Assembly: GCA_037957365.1 (NCBI GenBank)
Contig: JARHVA010000592.1
Span: 372,001-436,000 of the forward strand
DNA: 64,000 bases
Reading direction: 5' to 3'
Source of the DNA: Torreya grandis
Taxonomy: Eukaryota; Streptophyta; Pinopsida; Cupressales; Taxaceae
How positions within the stretch are numbered: the stretch's first letter is position 1; each line of letters begins with the position of its first letter. This document shows, one piece after another, positions 1 to 10,739 of the stretch. Position numbers and translations under genes: made by a program. The notes under the pieces were generated by a model. The model was given only the letters and a program-made list of their open reading frames with translations, did no database searches and was not told the origin of the DNA.

Positions 1-634
1 ATGTATAGATCTCTTTCCCTCAAGAGTTCACTCTCTTACCAAAAATGGTCCCAACACACAACTCAAACACAGAGTTGGTGTTCACCTCCAACCAGTCAGT
101 AATAACACTACCAGTACCAAGCACTCAAAAGTACTTCAAGTAGATCTCCTATCAACTTACAACAACCTGCAACTCAAATGATCTTACTTACCATGTAGAA
201 CTTCTCCCTGATCTTGTAACAACCTGCAGATCACCCTGTTCTTACAATTGGAAGGATCTCTTCCTTGCCTTAATCCTTAATTACAATACATGCCAATGAG
301 TCTATAAATAGATCCCATACTAAACAATAACTTAGACTTCTAATTTAAAATAATTAGACACATAGCTCAAGACTCAAAATAGCCTTTACATGCAAACAAT
401 CAGTTCAACAAAGTAATTGTTCATGCAACGAGCAGTTCTAGAACCACACAGGTGACCGATGTCGATCCCTGCCTGTCTGGAGGTGACCGACATCGGCTGA
501 CTCCTTTCGATGTTGGTTGCCCTTTTGTTAACCCCTGACCGACGTCAGTTATACTGTCGATGCTAGTATCCCTAAAACTCAACAATCTCCTCCATGTTTG
601 CATACAGTGAAGCTTTTAGCTCCACAACCTAACA
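1..634 (-). repeat. 3' LTR of a minus-strand copia element (cut by window start)
   Basis: This stretch is nearly the same as 3675-4304, including the shared segment beginning with the direct match CAGAGTTGGTGTTCACC, so the two are the LTRs of one element. Read on the minus strand the LTR starts TGTTAGG at 634, directly after a polypurine tract (AAGTGGGAGA). About 194 bp of its far end lie outside the window, judged from the length of the right LTR. It carries several copies of a GACCGACGTCGG-like motif at 460-560. Confidence 0.9.
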
Positions 635-648
635 ATCTCCCACTTGGA
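635..648 (-). other. Polypurine tract of the minus-strand copia
   Basis: The minus strand reads CCAAGTGGGAGAT directly before the LTR start. The same AAGTGGGAGA precedes the 3' LTR of the related copia at 27601-27610. It is the expected primer site for plus-strand DNA synthesis. Confidence 0.8.
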
Positions 649-1620
649 GATAAATAGCTACATCTGTACCTGTACTTATAAATCATCTAGTTTATTTCTT
701 GGCATTGTATCCCTCTTCAAGATCACTCTTGAAGACCAACCACCACAAATCATGTGGTGCACCTCCTGTCATCCAAATCACCTGCCACATCCGCATCTAC
801 AAACCCATGTAGAAAAGAACTTGACCCTACATATCATGTACACCTGTTGTTGGTCCCTCTCAGATACCTGAGAATCCACTGAATTTACCTCTAGTGCTTC
901 TTTCCCAGATTGACTCCAAAATTGTTGATAGCTCCCACTGCTTGGGAAATCTTAGGTCTAGTACACATGTGCTCAACCTCATCATGTGAATCAGGCCATT
1001 GTTCATAGAACTATCCAACCATCGGCATGCTAACCAATTTCACACAATCATTCAGAGAAAAAATCAACCTTTGACCTTCCATGTCCCTAGAACACACTCA
1101 TGCCAAAGAATCTTGCTGCTCCCAGATTCCTCATGACACACCTCTGAACTAACTTTACCTTTAGTTCAGTAACTCCTTGTATGTGTAACCCTGCAACAAG
1201 CACACAATACAGTAACAGGATAATGTAGCTAATATTATCCAACCTGGTAAAGAAAAACACAATAGTCAAACCTCCATTGTCCTAAAGCTTACTCAAGACC
1301 ATATACCCTAGCCTTCTGTCTCACGTGTCCATTCCCGCTCTTCTTCATCCTGAACATCCATTCATCTCTCATTGCTTTCTTCTAGCTGGAAACTCCACCA
1401 AAAAACTCCCGTTTGGTTCTTCTCCAAGGAATCACATCCTTCATCCATGCCAAGCTCCCACTGTCTCCTAGATCTACCTGCTCTGCTTCTTTAATAACTT
1501 TCTGGTTCTTGACCATCAGTGAGCAACAAGTAGTGTAAAGAAGGGAAATGATGAATTTGAGGCTTACTTACACTTTCAGTCCTCCATATGGGTGCTTGAG
1601 ACTCCTTGACAGCTTGTTGT
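649..1620 (-). pseudogene. Copia RT and RNase H remnant, heavily deleted
   Basis: Conceptual translation follows the RT/RNase H part of the copia at 23.3-28.3 kb. A 60-codon block at 1087-1269 holds the end of the RT palm (YIILLLY, then LVAG, then ELKVKL and NLGAA). The catalytic YVDDM motif is shortened to YCV by loss of two codons. Nearer 950-1000 the frame jumps from HDEVEHM straight to CTRP, skipping about 17 codons present in the sister copy. A WILRYLRGT block lies at 850-885. Many frame breaks; not functional. The lineage is TNT1/Tork-like by similarity of these motifs. Confidence 0.8.
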
Positions 1621-1629
1621 CCACTCAAA

Positions 1630-1840
1630 ATTCATCTCAATGACCGATGCCAGTCACATCTCAGTCTGTACCCAATCGATGTTAGTTCCATGCGACTGCC
1701 TCATCACTAATGTCAGTTCTCCCTGACCGACACTGGTGTTTATTTGTTTGGAGTCATTGATGTCGGGCTGCACATAGCCGATGTCGGTCCCTGTCTGGAT
1801 GTTGATGTCAATTTTCTAATCGATGTTGGTCTCTGTGTTT
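1630..1840 (-). repeat. Degenerate GACCGATGTCGG-type repeats inside copia pol
   Basis: At least six imperfect copies of a 12-16 bp CpG-rich near-palindrome (forms such as TGACCGATG, CCGATGTCGGT, CGATGTTGGT) lie between the integrase and RT parts. The sister element has the same array in the same place (25700-25820). The same motif also occurs in the LTRs of both elements. Confidence 0.75.
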
Positions 1841-1876
1841 TACTTGTGAGCAATGACTTTTACCTACGAGCTCCTT

Positions 1877-2629
1877 TTAGATCAAAACCCTGTCCATATC
1901 AACCTTGCTCTGCTCAGAATTCTTTATCCTCTTACACTGATCTCTATCCGTCATCTTCTCCTTGAAAACCAAGGCTTTCCTGTTCTTGTCACGAACATCA
2001 GATTTCTCAAGATACGTCACTTTCTTCTTTTGCTTACAGAAATCTCGATGCATGCTTTTCAAATCTGAAATCATACCCTTTGACTCAAGAACATGCATCC
2101 CCTTCTTATTCATGTGACCAAGCCTATTAAGCCACATCTTCAAATCTACAACTGAAGTAGATAAACCAAAATAAGAATCAATAATACAAGTAGACAGATA
2201 AAGCGTACCTACTTTCTTACCTCTTGCCACAATAAGTGCACCCTTGGAAACTTTCCAAGAGTCCACTATGAGAGTTACTATGCAACCCTCATCACCCAAC
2301 TTTCCAACAGAAATCAAATTCTACTTTAGGACTGGGATATGCATGACCTCCTTCAACACCCATGTGTTGCCCGTCTGCAATTTTAGTTTCACTTTCCCTT
2401 TGCCAACCATTTGACAAGGCTTACCATCCCCTAAATAAATTTCTCCAAAGTCTCCCTGGACATACTCGTGAAAAAATTCCCTATTTGGGGATGCATGGAA
2501 AGAGGCACCAAAATCTAAAACCCAAGATTCTACTTTATCCAAAGAACATACCAGAGCATCATGTGCAACAATACCTACAACATCTACAACATCTGCTTCT
2601 TCAGTTTCTTCTTGCTGATCTTCAACCAA
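1877..2629 (-). pseudogene. Copia protease and pre-integrase region, integrase core deleted
   Basis: Reading down from 2629 the frame shows an aspartic protease site (WVLDFGAS where the sister copy has WVLDSGAS), then GKGKVKLKLQTGNTWVL, then the GAG-pre-integrase zinc region (LNRLGHM; normally LWHxRLGHMS). After KKVTYLEKSD the frame continues directly with a block matching the far side of the sister's integrase (KALVFKEKM versus RDVVFNEKVM). The whole DDE catalytic core, roughly 0.7 kb in the sister copy, is therefore missing. The protease Ser-to-Phe change next to the catalytic Asp would also disable it. A stop between 2317 and 2321 splits the frame. Confidence 0.85.
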
Positions 2630-2639
2630 CCAACAATCT

Positions 2640-3371
2640 TTCTTTACATGCCCTTGCTTTCCACATTTCCAGCAGGTTATTCTGCCATACCTAGACTTGG
2701 ATTTCCTGCCTATCTTTGACCTTGATCTCCCTTGCTCGATCTTCTATCTTTGCCTTCCCCTGCTTTCAACACTCAAAGCATTCCCTGATGATTCACCTGT
2801 GCTTTTCCTGTGAATTTCTTCATTCAGGATTACACTCAACATCATCCACTTTTAAGATTTTTGAAGCAGATGCAGTATTACTAACTGCCATTACCAAACT
2901 CTCCCAACTTTCAGGTAATGAGCATAAGATTAAGAGAGCCTTAATTTCATCATCAAAAACAATATTGACTGAATTTAACTGGTTTACTAAACCATGGAAA
3001 TCACTAAGATGACTATGTACATATCCACCTTCCAACATTTGCAAATTAAATAATTGCTTCATAAGAAATACCTTATTCGAAGCTGAGGGTTTTTCATATA
3101 AATTTGCCAAAGATTCCATCAACTCTACCGTTGTCTTAGCCTGTGATAAGTTGGAAATCACAGACGATGCAAGGCTCAACCTTATAAATCCCAGAGCCTT
3201 CCGATCAAGAACCTTCCATTCTTCATCCTTCATATCCATGGGCTTGCATGCAACCCCACCCAATGGTAAGTACAAATCTTTTTGATACAGATAATCTTCA
3301 ATCTGCATCCTCCATAATTGATAGTTTTTGCCATTAAACTTCTCCATTCGTAGCTTACTTTCTTCTACCAT
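2640..3371 (-). pseudogene. Copia gag with CCHC zinc knuckle
   Basis: The likely start is the ATG at 3371 (MVEESKLRMEKFNG), matching MADESKLRMEKFNG of the sister element at 23474. The body carries the typical copia gag signature (YQLWRMQIEDYL, LYEKPSASNKVFLMKQLFNL, FDDEIKALLILCSLPESW). An intact CCHC knuckle, CWKCGKQGHVKKDC, lies near 2640-2690, whereas both outer Cys positions are Tyr in the sister copy. A frameshift near 2820 separates the gag body from the knuckle. Gag packages the element RNA in virus-like particles; this copy is broken. Confidence 0.88.
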
Positions 3372-3466
3372 TGTTATACTCCCACTCAACAAAAACCTCT
3401 GTGAGTGACCTGTAATCAAGAAACACTAACCAAATATGATACAACTTGTTAGTAACCCAACCAAAA

Positions 3467-3480
3467 GCTTTGATACCACT
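3467..3480 (-). other. Primer binding site, initiator tRNA-Met type
   Basis: The minus strand reads AGTGGTATCAAAGC directly after the LTR end, one change from the common plant PBS TGGTATCAGAGC. This fixes the element's orientation and the LTR edge at 3481. Confidence 0.88.
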
Positions 3481-4304
3481 TGTCAGGATCCTACTCCTCA
3501 ATAAGAGTACATATGATTACCTTGTATAAGCAACTAATCATGGAATTATACCGGAATTAAAAAGTAACTAGAATTCACAAATGACACAAAATATGAGAGA
3601 CAATACACAATCTTATATTAATACTCATGCCAGAAGGAAATATAATGAAGATGCCACAATCTTCCACACCTCTCAGATGTACAGATCTCTTTCCCTCAAG
3701 AGTTCACTCTCCTACCAAAAACGGTCCCAACACACAACTCAAACACAGAGTTGGTGTTCACCTCCAACCAGTCAGTAATAACACTGCCAGTACCAAGCAC
3801 TCAAAATTAATTCAAGTAAATCTCCCATGAACTTGCAACAACCTGCAACTTAAATGATCTTACTTACCATGTAGAACTTCTCCCTGATCTTCCAACAACC
3901 TGCAGATCACCCTGTTCTTACAATTGGAAGGATCTCTTCCTTGCCTTAATCTTTAATTACAATACATGCTAATGAGTCTATAAATAGATCCCATACTAAA
4001 CAATAACTTGACTTCTAATTTACAATAATTAGACACGCAGCTCCAGACTCAAAATAGCCTTTACATGCAAACAATCGGTTCAACAAACTAATTGTTCATG
4101 CAATGAGCAGTTCTGGAACCGCACAAGTGACCGATGTCGATCCCTGCTTGTCTAGAGGTGACCGATGTTGGCCGACTCCTACCAATGTCAGTTTCCCTTT
4201 TGTTAACCCCTGACCGACGTCAATTGTGCTGCTGACACCGATATCCCTAGAACTCAGCAACCTCCTCCATGTTTGCATGCAGTGAATCTTTTAGCTCCAC
4301 AACA
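3481..4304 (-). repeat. 5' LTR of the minus-strand copia element (824 bp)
   Basis: On the plus strand it runs from TGTCAGGATCC to CCACAACA, so on the minus strand it has TG...CA ends. Its last 630 bp match the window's first 634 bp. Several copies of the GACCGACGTCGG-like motif lie at 4125-4250. The outer edge at 4304 is less sure because the first bases differ from the other LTR (TGTTGTGG versus TGTTAGGTTGTGG). Confidence 0.87.
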
Positions 4305-4319
4305 TCCAATCAAGAGGTA

Positions 4320-6370
4320 CACCATCCACCAGCACTAGTTCCTATTCCAAAATTGTTTTGTAGAGATTTAATGTTCACACTTTTGCCTCTATGGCCTCTT
4401 TGACCTGCTACTTCAAAGTATCCACTTTTTTAGTCAGCACTTGTTTGGTAGTAATTTTGTTATGATACCTACCCACAACTTGGGCATGTTTCCTGTCAAT
4501 CAAAATTTGAAAAAATATTATGGCATGTGACCTCCATGTCCAGCTTTAAAAATGTGACACTTATAAGAAGAGGGGAGATATTTTGAGGATCCACCCATAG
4601 TGGCTTGGTTAGTACAAGAGCATTAGGTCCTAAGGAGAGGCTATCTTGAGGGATCTCAAATTCCCACTCTTCATTATACATGTCTAAAATAAAATACACC
4701 TACTTCTTGGTCTCCAAGGATGTATCTTTTGGAATGAAGTGCAGCCATAGATATAACATCTTGTTAGGGATGCCAAATTGATAATGTTCACATAAATTGG
4801 TAGCTACATCATCGTTAGGCTATTATGTGGACTCAGACAATTCCTTCCTCTTAGTGGGGCTCGCTCTAATTCAACCCCTATGTTGGTAGCCATAAAAGTG
4901 ATACCAGTGGCCATTTCACTCTTTTTTTCCTCACCATCCCTTCTTTACTATAAAATTACCCCACAAAAAATAAGTCATAAGAGGCAGATTCCTCTTCCTA
5001 CATTGAGCAAGGAGTATTCTCGAAGTCAAAATATGAGTCATGTACTTGTACTTTAGGAATATCTTATTGAGGTGCCTATCTTATGGTGTGTTATGGTGAA
5101 TCTCTTGAAGTGTATGATTTTGGGGGAGATGGTTTTGATTGTTTAGAGGGTGAAGGTAGAGGTGGAGAATAAATTAGAGGTGGAGGGACTTGTGGTGTTA
5201 GATATTTGGGAAGAGAAGGTTAGGGAGGAGAAGGGAACAGTGGATAAGGATGTGGTGGAGATGGAGAAGGGTATAATGGAGATGGATGTGGTGGAGATGG
5301 AGAAGGGCATGGTGGAGATAGAGAAGGGCAAGGTGGAGAAGGATTTAGTTGAGGTGCTAGGGTAGTCTTTTACCATTTTTGTGGAGCCTATTGTCTACTT
5401 GTGTTGGCACCAAACTCTAGCCACTTTTTATTCAATGTGGGTGCCTTTGGGATCTTCTCCTTAGGATCTCCACCTTGGTGATCCTTTTAGAGGCACATCA
5501 TGTAGAACAAGTTGTGCACTTTTTCACCCACCATTATTTGCTTGACCTTAATTTTAGTCAAGTCCATCTCCCTCTTTTCTTGGTAGGCCTTTTTACTTGA
5601 ATAGACAAACATTTTTTGGAGAGTATGTGTCTCTAGATCTATCTTCTTATCTTCAAAATAAATGGGTTATGCATCATAGATCTCATTCATGGAATATATG
5701 AAGTACCATGCTAATAAGGCATATGGTATTTTAAGCTATATAGAGAGCTCTCTGGAAGGGTTCATCCTGATGCACACAAGGGAGAAGTATTGCTTCATAG
5801 AAAATTAGGATTGTTCAGTAGCCAAAGGGGCCAAATCCTTTGAGATGCACCACTCATTTTTGAATGCCTCCATCATGCCATAAAACTAGCACCACATCTT
5901 GATTTTTTATGAGGGTGTGATGTGTTGAGGGTATGTGAACCCTTTATATCATTCAATAGGGGACCTGTGCATGGGAGAGTATATCTACTTCAATGCTCTT
6001 GATCTATAGTCTAGTATGCCAATCTCATCAAAAACCATTAAAATAAGAAACACTCCCCATAGAAACCTATGCTTAGACACTTGATAGGTATTCCTCGCAT
6101 CCTCAATAATCTTCTAGGTGAAATACATAGCCTAATTATATTTCAACCCTTGATTGACTTGGTGGGAAATACAGAGGTGTGTCATGTCAACCTCTTTCCA
6201 TCAATCAATCCCATCGATCTTGGCCATAATGATCCACACCATATCCCAAAGGGTAGGATCCTATAGGTTCTTTATGTGCATGGCATGACCCTGCTTTTGG
6301 CACATGAGTACCATGGTGGTCTTTTAGATCTCAGTGTCTACTAAGTCATCAACCACACACAACACAAAGG
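4320..6370 (-). pseudogene. Decayed unknown ORF downstream of gypsy integrase
   Basis: I do not recognise the family. On the minus strand a long frame can be followed if TAG/TAA are read as former CAG/CAA and TGA/TAG as former TGG. From 6300 downward it gives a folded-looking, aromatic-rich segment (CQKQGHAMHIKNL, YSPMHRSPIE, IKMWC, ISKDLAPLA, MDLTKIKVKQIMVGEKVHN). Then comes a proline-rich linker (PSPPCPSLSPPCPSPSPPHP-like, 5150-5370) and a last segment at 4496-4900 (FGIPNKMLYLWLHFIPKD, GPNALVLTKPLW). It lies on the same strand as the gypsy gag-pol at 7.0-12.5 kb and after integrase, the place of an additional or env-like ORF, but a 0.7-kb non-coding gap separates them. It could instead be an independent captured gene. 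Confidence 0.45.
5150..5360. repeat. Purine-rich GGTGGAGATGGAGAAGGG minisatellite
   Basis: An imperfect 18-bp unit (GGTGGAGATGGAGAAGGG and variants) repeats over about 150 bp on the plus strand. On the minus strand in the decayed frame it codes a Pro/Ser-rich linker, which may explain its expansion. Confidence 0.7.
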
Positions 6371-7039
6371 TTAATCTTTGGCTCTATTAATCATAATTAA
6401 ACACAAAGGTAAAGGGTTAAATGAAGTTAACTTGCCTATTTATAAGCTCATGGAGGGGTTAACCATCATTACTAATTTACCATCACCCATCACTTCATGT
6501 TATTAATATAGATATTTTACTACCACTGTGGTTTGATCATTACTTTTAGAATTTATTGATTTTAATGATATTGTCATGTCATTCCATTGGCATACTTATG
6601 GCCATAACTATTATTTTTACATTAATGGCACATCACATCTCATGTCTTCCTTCATAATGGATGATAGATAATCACATGCTTTCCTTGTCATGGAAGACAG
6701 TTGTCTTTCAAAATTCAAACAAATGGTGGGAACACCCTATCCTTAGGCTTTGTATTTCATGTGCCTTAAATAAATTGTGCACCCTTAACACTTTGTGTGC
6801 CTAGGTTCCTTATGTCCTGAGTACTTTTCATGCCTAGATACTTTGCATGCCTATACAATCTATGAGCCTAAGCCAATTTAATATTTTTGATTTCTTTCTA
6901 TCCCACAATAAAATGATTCATGGTCCTCCATGAAATGAAAAATAAAACATTAAAAAAAATTACATTAAGAAATGTTTGCACGCAACAAAGGCATTACTTT
7001 TATTGAAAATAGGAAATCCTAAACTAATGGTAAAAGCCT
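6371..7039. other. Non-coding gap, no feature recognised
   Basis: AT-rich, stops in all frames. It contains a run of GTGCCTA/ATGCCTA-type short repeats at 6760-6870. It could be an LTR or untranslated part of the gypsy element, but I found no matching second copy in the window. Confidence 0.4.
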
Positions 7040-7955
7040 TATTGATTACAATACTTCAACTATTTAAAAGTGAAATACGGCCAGAGCTGACTTCCATTAT
7101 AATGCCCAAGAAGGAACTGGTTTTCCAACCTTTGTAAATGACACGTTCTAGTAGGTCGAATGTTATGAATGATGAAAGGACCATCCCAGTGAATCTAAAG
7201 TTTTTTAGGATGGCATGCAAACTTAGAGTCATATAGTAGGACTTTGATGCTCAGAGTAAAATTTTTATGCTTTAAGTGTTGGTCATGCCATGCCTTCTAT
7301 TTATATTTTTATACATCTTAACTCTAATGAGCGAGGAACCAGGCATCATCAAGTTGTAACAAAGCATCTAAGCATTCTTTCAAGGATGCCTCCTTATCCA
7401 ATTGTCCTACGTGTGTATATGGAGAGATGGTACCAAAAACTCAACCGATAAGACTACCTCTTTTTCATATACCAAATTGAAGGGTGTGATTTTGTTTAGG
7501 TGCTTGTAGGTTATTTGGTAAGCCCATAGTACCGTAAACACCCTATCATCCAAATCAGTTCAGCCAATATTACAAATATTTCTGAAAGTGGTGCCTAGGA
7601 TTTTGTTAAAGGATTTAGCAGTGCCATTAGCTTGAGGATGGTATGGCATCTTTTTTTGGTGTGAATTCATAAACTCATAGGGAAAGATATGAATTCTATC
7701 ATTTAGGAAATGGGTATCATGATCACAAGTGAAACTTAGTGGGCATCTAAACCTAGTGATGATATTCTCCTAGATGAAGTGTGTAGCAGTGGCAATAATA
7801 TAGTCTTTTGTTAGTGCAACTTTAGCCCAATGCATAAAATAGTCAATTACTAAAATAATGTATCATGATCCTATTCTTCATCCAGTTAGAGTAATGGGGA
7901 CAACAAAATCGATGGACTATTTTCCATGTATAAGGTAGACCTTGTGTTAGGTGGG
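7040..7955 (-). pseudogene. Ty3/gypsy integrase remnant
   Basis: Minus-strand translation from about 7930 down shows the integrase core: SIDFVVPI (catalytic Asp region, normally SIDFVGPI), YFMHWAKVALTKDY, ENIITRF, CDHDTHF (second Asp, normally SDQGTHF), then PYHPQANGTAKSFNKIL, where the usual catalytic Glu (GTVEAFNKIL) is Lys. It continues with VLWAYQITYK, LVYEKEVV and a C-terminal WDGPFIIHNI block ending near 7040. Several in-frame TAG/TGA codons. It joins the RT frame directly at about 7950, without RNase H or the integrase zinc finger. Non-functional. Confidence 0.85.
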
Positions 7956-8740
7956 CACTAGGATGTGAAGAATAATGGATACCTTCACCAGGTCTACTAG
8001 ATATCCTTCCTTACATATAATATGTCCTAATAGCACACTAAATAGTGTATCAAATAGGCACTTCTTTAAATTTAATGATATTTATAATACCTTATAGTGC
8101 TCAAGCATAAGCCTTAGGCTAGAACAATGGTCCTTGACCAGATCATAAACAATCCAATCATCTAAATAGACTTGAAGGAACTTCTGGATGAAGTCCTTAT
8201 AGCCTTTAACTTTTATTTGTGAAAACACCATTGGGGTGTTCTTCAACCCAAAGGTTATAATAGTGTATGAAAAAGATCCCCATTTAGTGGCAAACATTGT
8301 CTTGGGTTGGTCCTATTCAGCTATTTGGACCTAATGGTATCTTGAGAAGCCATGTTTGAAGGTATATACCTCACATCTAGCAACACCTTCAAGGATCTCC
8401 TCCATGAAGGGTTTAGGGAAGGGATCATTGACACAGGATGCATTAAGCACTTGATAGTCCATGAAAATATACATGTGTCCATCCTTCTTGATACTAATCA
8501 CCATAGGAGTAACCCATTCAAATTCATCAATGGGAATGATTACTCTAGCATGTAGCTCAATGTCAATTTTATCTTTGACTTGCACCCATAGATTGGGATT
8601 CATTATATATGGTCATTTTTTAATTGGTTGAGTGCCTTTAACTAGCTTGATATGTATTTTTCCCAAGGATGGGTGGACTCCCTTAATTTCACTATAGTTT
8701 CTTGAGAATACATCATGATACTCTTTTAGCAACTCAAATA
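7956..8740 (-). pseudogene. Ty3/gypsy reverse transcriptase remnant
   Basis: Two blocks are clear on the minus strand. The first (8331-8603) has ARVIIPIDEFEWVTPMV, ISIKKDGHMYIFMDYQVLN (usual KKDGxxRxCVDYRxLN) and DPFPKPFMEEIL. The second (8082-8297) has FATKWGSFSYTIITFGLKN, the usual MPFGLKNA region, and the catalytic box YLDDW. The form WGSFxYTxxxFGLKN with YLDDW suits a Tat/Athila-side gypsy rather than a chromovirus; that placement is inference. The frame then runs through NLKKC and LLGHIICKEGYLVDL and breaks off near 7955. Confidence 0.87.
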
Positions 8741-9695
8741 TTTTTGAAATTTCTATTTTAGTATAGTAATTTCCTACTGTATCCATCTTTGGTTCTTGCT
8801 TTATGTTGATATTGTGCTAAACATTTTGAATGGGCCCATTATAATGGTTGTCTAGATTGGTCCTAGTATCATGAACAGTTCTTGTGCCATATTTCATATG
8901 GATATCTAAATGGTTATCAAAGGGTCATGTGGATTAGATCCTTCACCTTCTTCCATATAAATACTCGCTTTTATTTGCCTAGATGTATTTATTTGCATCG
9001 GTCATGATCAAAAACTAGTTCTAACATGGAAACTTGTGTTAATGATGAATTGAAAAGGCGTAGGGCTTATTCAAGTTCATGATGAATACTCCTCAAATGG
9101 TCTTCCAGGGGACTTGGGTCACCTATAACCACTTCATGCATGGCTTGGAGAGTGAGGCACAAATACATCCTTAGTAAAGAATAGGATAGTGTTGATTTCA
9201 TGCTCTCCTTCAATAGATGCCAAAACTTGGTACCCATGTGTCACTCTCCATGAACATACCATTCCCATGCCTAAGTGCATAACATCCCATAAAATTCAAG
9301 GACCCATAAGTACTCCAATAAGTATGTTGATTCATCCCTCCGCATTGTTTCATAGGCTTCGATGTGAGGCTTCAATACTTATATGCAATTATAACTGATT
9401 GATCCCCTAACCTTGTTATCATGGTGGAATCAATTATGCAAATTAGAGCACACTTGATCCCAATAAAGGAGTTATTCATGATGGGTGTGGCACCACCTTG
9501 TAGCAGTTCCATCAAAGAGATGTAGTAATGATCTCATACAATCACTTTTAGTGTTATAGAATGCTTCAAGGCATTATATGAAGTCATGTACCTCTATTTA
9601 TCCATGAAATCATGGAGATTCATCTAATATTTCTAATGGTGGGCCTACCAATGGTCCTCTCATTACTAGTCTGATAATACAAACAAACTTGTGAT
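8741..9695 (-). pseudogene. Gypsy spacer between protease and RT, decayed
   Basis: It lies between recognisable protease and RT blocks on the same strand and presumably codes the protease-RT linker. I see only short fragments with no identifiable motif, and many stops. Confidence 0.4.
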
Positions 9696-9699
9696 GTTT

Positions 9700-10260
9700 A
9701 TTAAACGGGCATGGGATATTCTCCTAACTATTGATGGTACTACACACTCATCCAGTAAGGTCATAGTCACCATGTGCCCAAAAATTATAAGCATTGATTT
9801 TAGTGTCAAAAAGAGATCGAGTGTCCAACCATCAAAAAATTCCATTTGGAATGGGATCTCTTAGCTCATCATTCCTTGCAGTAATGTTATATATGTGGTT
9901 TATATCTTTATCAACATTGATAGGATCTATATAAGGGGGTCCTTGTGCATTATCTAGTGGAATAACAACATGTTGATCAGTGTTTTCAAAACTGATGTAA
10001 CATTTCTTAAAACTTAAGTATGTATTGTTTTCATAGCACCAAGGTATTCTAAATAGAGTAGGGTAATCATTTGCTTCAGCTAGTTCTAAAACCTCAAAAT
10101 CCACCTTGAAGGGTACTCAAAGTATGTCAATTATCACATTCTTAAGTACCTTGATGGGTATCATGTGAGTCTTATTTGTCATAAACAAGACATGAGATAA
10201 AGGCTATATCACTAGACTAGCCATATTTCTCTAGGTATACTTGGTAAGGACATTTACTTC
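9700..10260 (-). pseudogene. Gypsy protease-flanking region remnant
   Basis: The 90-codon frame at 9832-10104 reads FEVLELAEANDYPTLFRIPW, CYENNTYLSFKKCYISFENT, DQHVVIPLDNAQGPPYIDPI and DINHIYNITARNDELRDPIP. This matches the region after the retropepsin in a family of plant gypsy elements (usual form NDYPTLLGRPWCYEN). The upstream part at 10200-10290 (ILVDTDAEVNVLTKYT-like in minus translation) should hold the Asp catalytic loop in degraded form. Same strand as RT and integrase. Confidence 0.75.
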
Positions 10261-10739
10261 TGCGTCAGTGTCAACTAAGATGTTGGATTATCCATCATCT
10301 ATAGCAGCATTGACTAGTATCTCTCTATCTTCTGGAGGAGTAGAGGGAGTAAGAGTGTCCCATCACTGAGCATGATTTAGATGATGATCCTTAGTTTGCC
10401 TATTGACTTGATGTTGAATCTCAATTGGTACTTTCACTTAATTCTTAATCCAAATGCTCAGCTATGGGATAATGTCCTCATCCATCATGCACTTGCATAG
10501 TTCTTAAAAGTCATCATGTACCATATTTTGTGGTTCAGCTTCTTTTTGCATATCAACACACTACATTACTTTTCTATCTTTGAGGAATTAGATCTTGATT
10601 TAGAGTTCTTGCACCAATATATTGTGTCCTAGAGGACATCTTTCTATTATTGGGCATCTGGATACTTTCTTTCTTGTGGATCTTCAGGTTGCACTTTCTC
10701 AATAATTTTGGAGGTAGATTGAGATTGTCTATTATGTGT

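Noticed and set aside
5143..5376. Ser/Thr-rich 77-codon frame (minus) and Glu/Lys/Val 71-codon frame (plus)
   Set aside because: Both are products of the GGAGAT repeat; the Pro-rich frame fits the neighbouring decayed ORF better.
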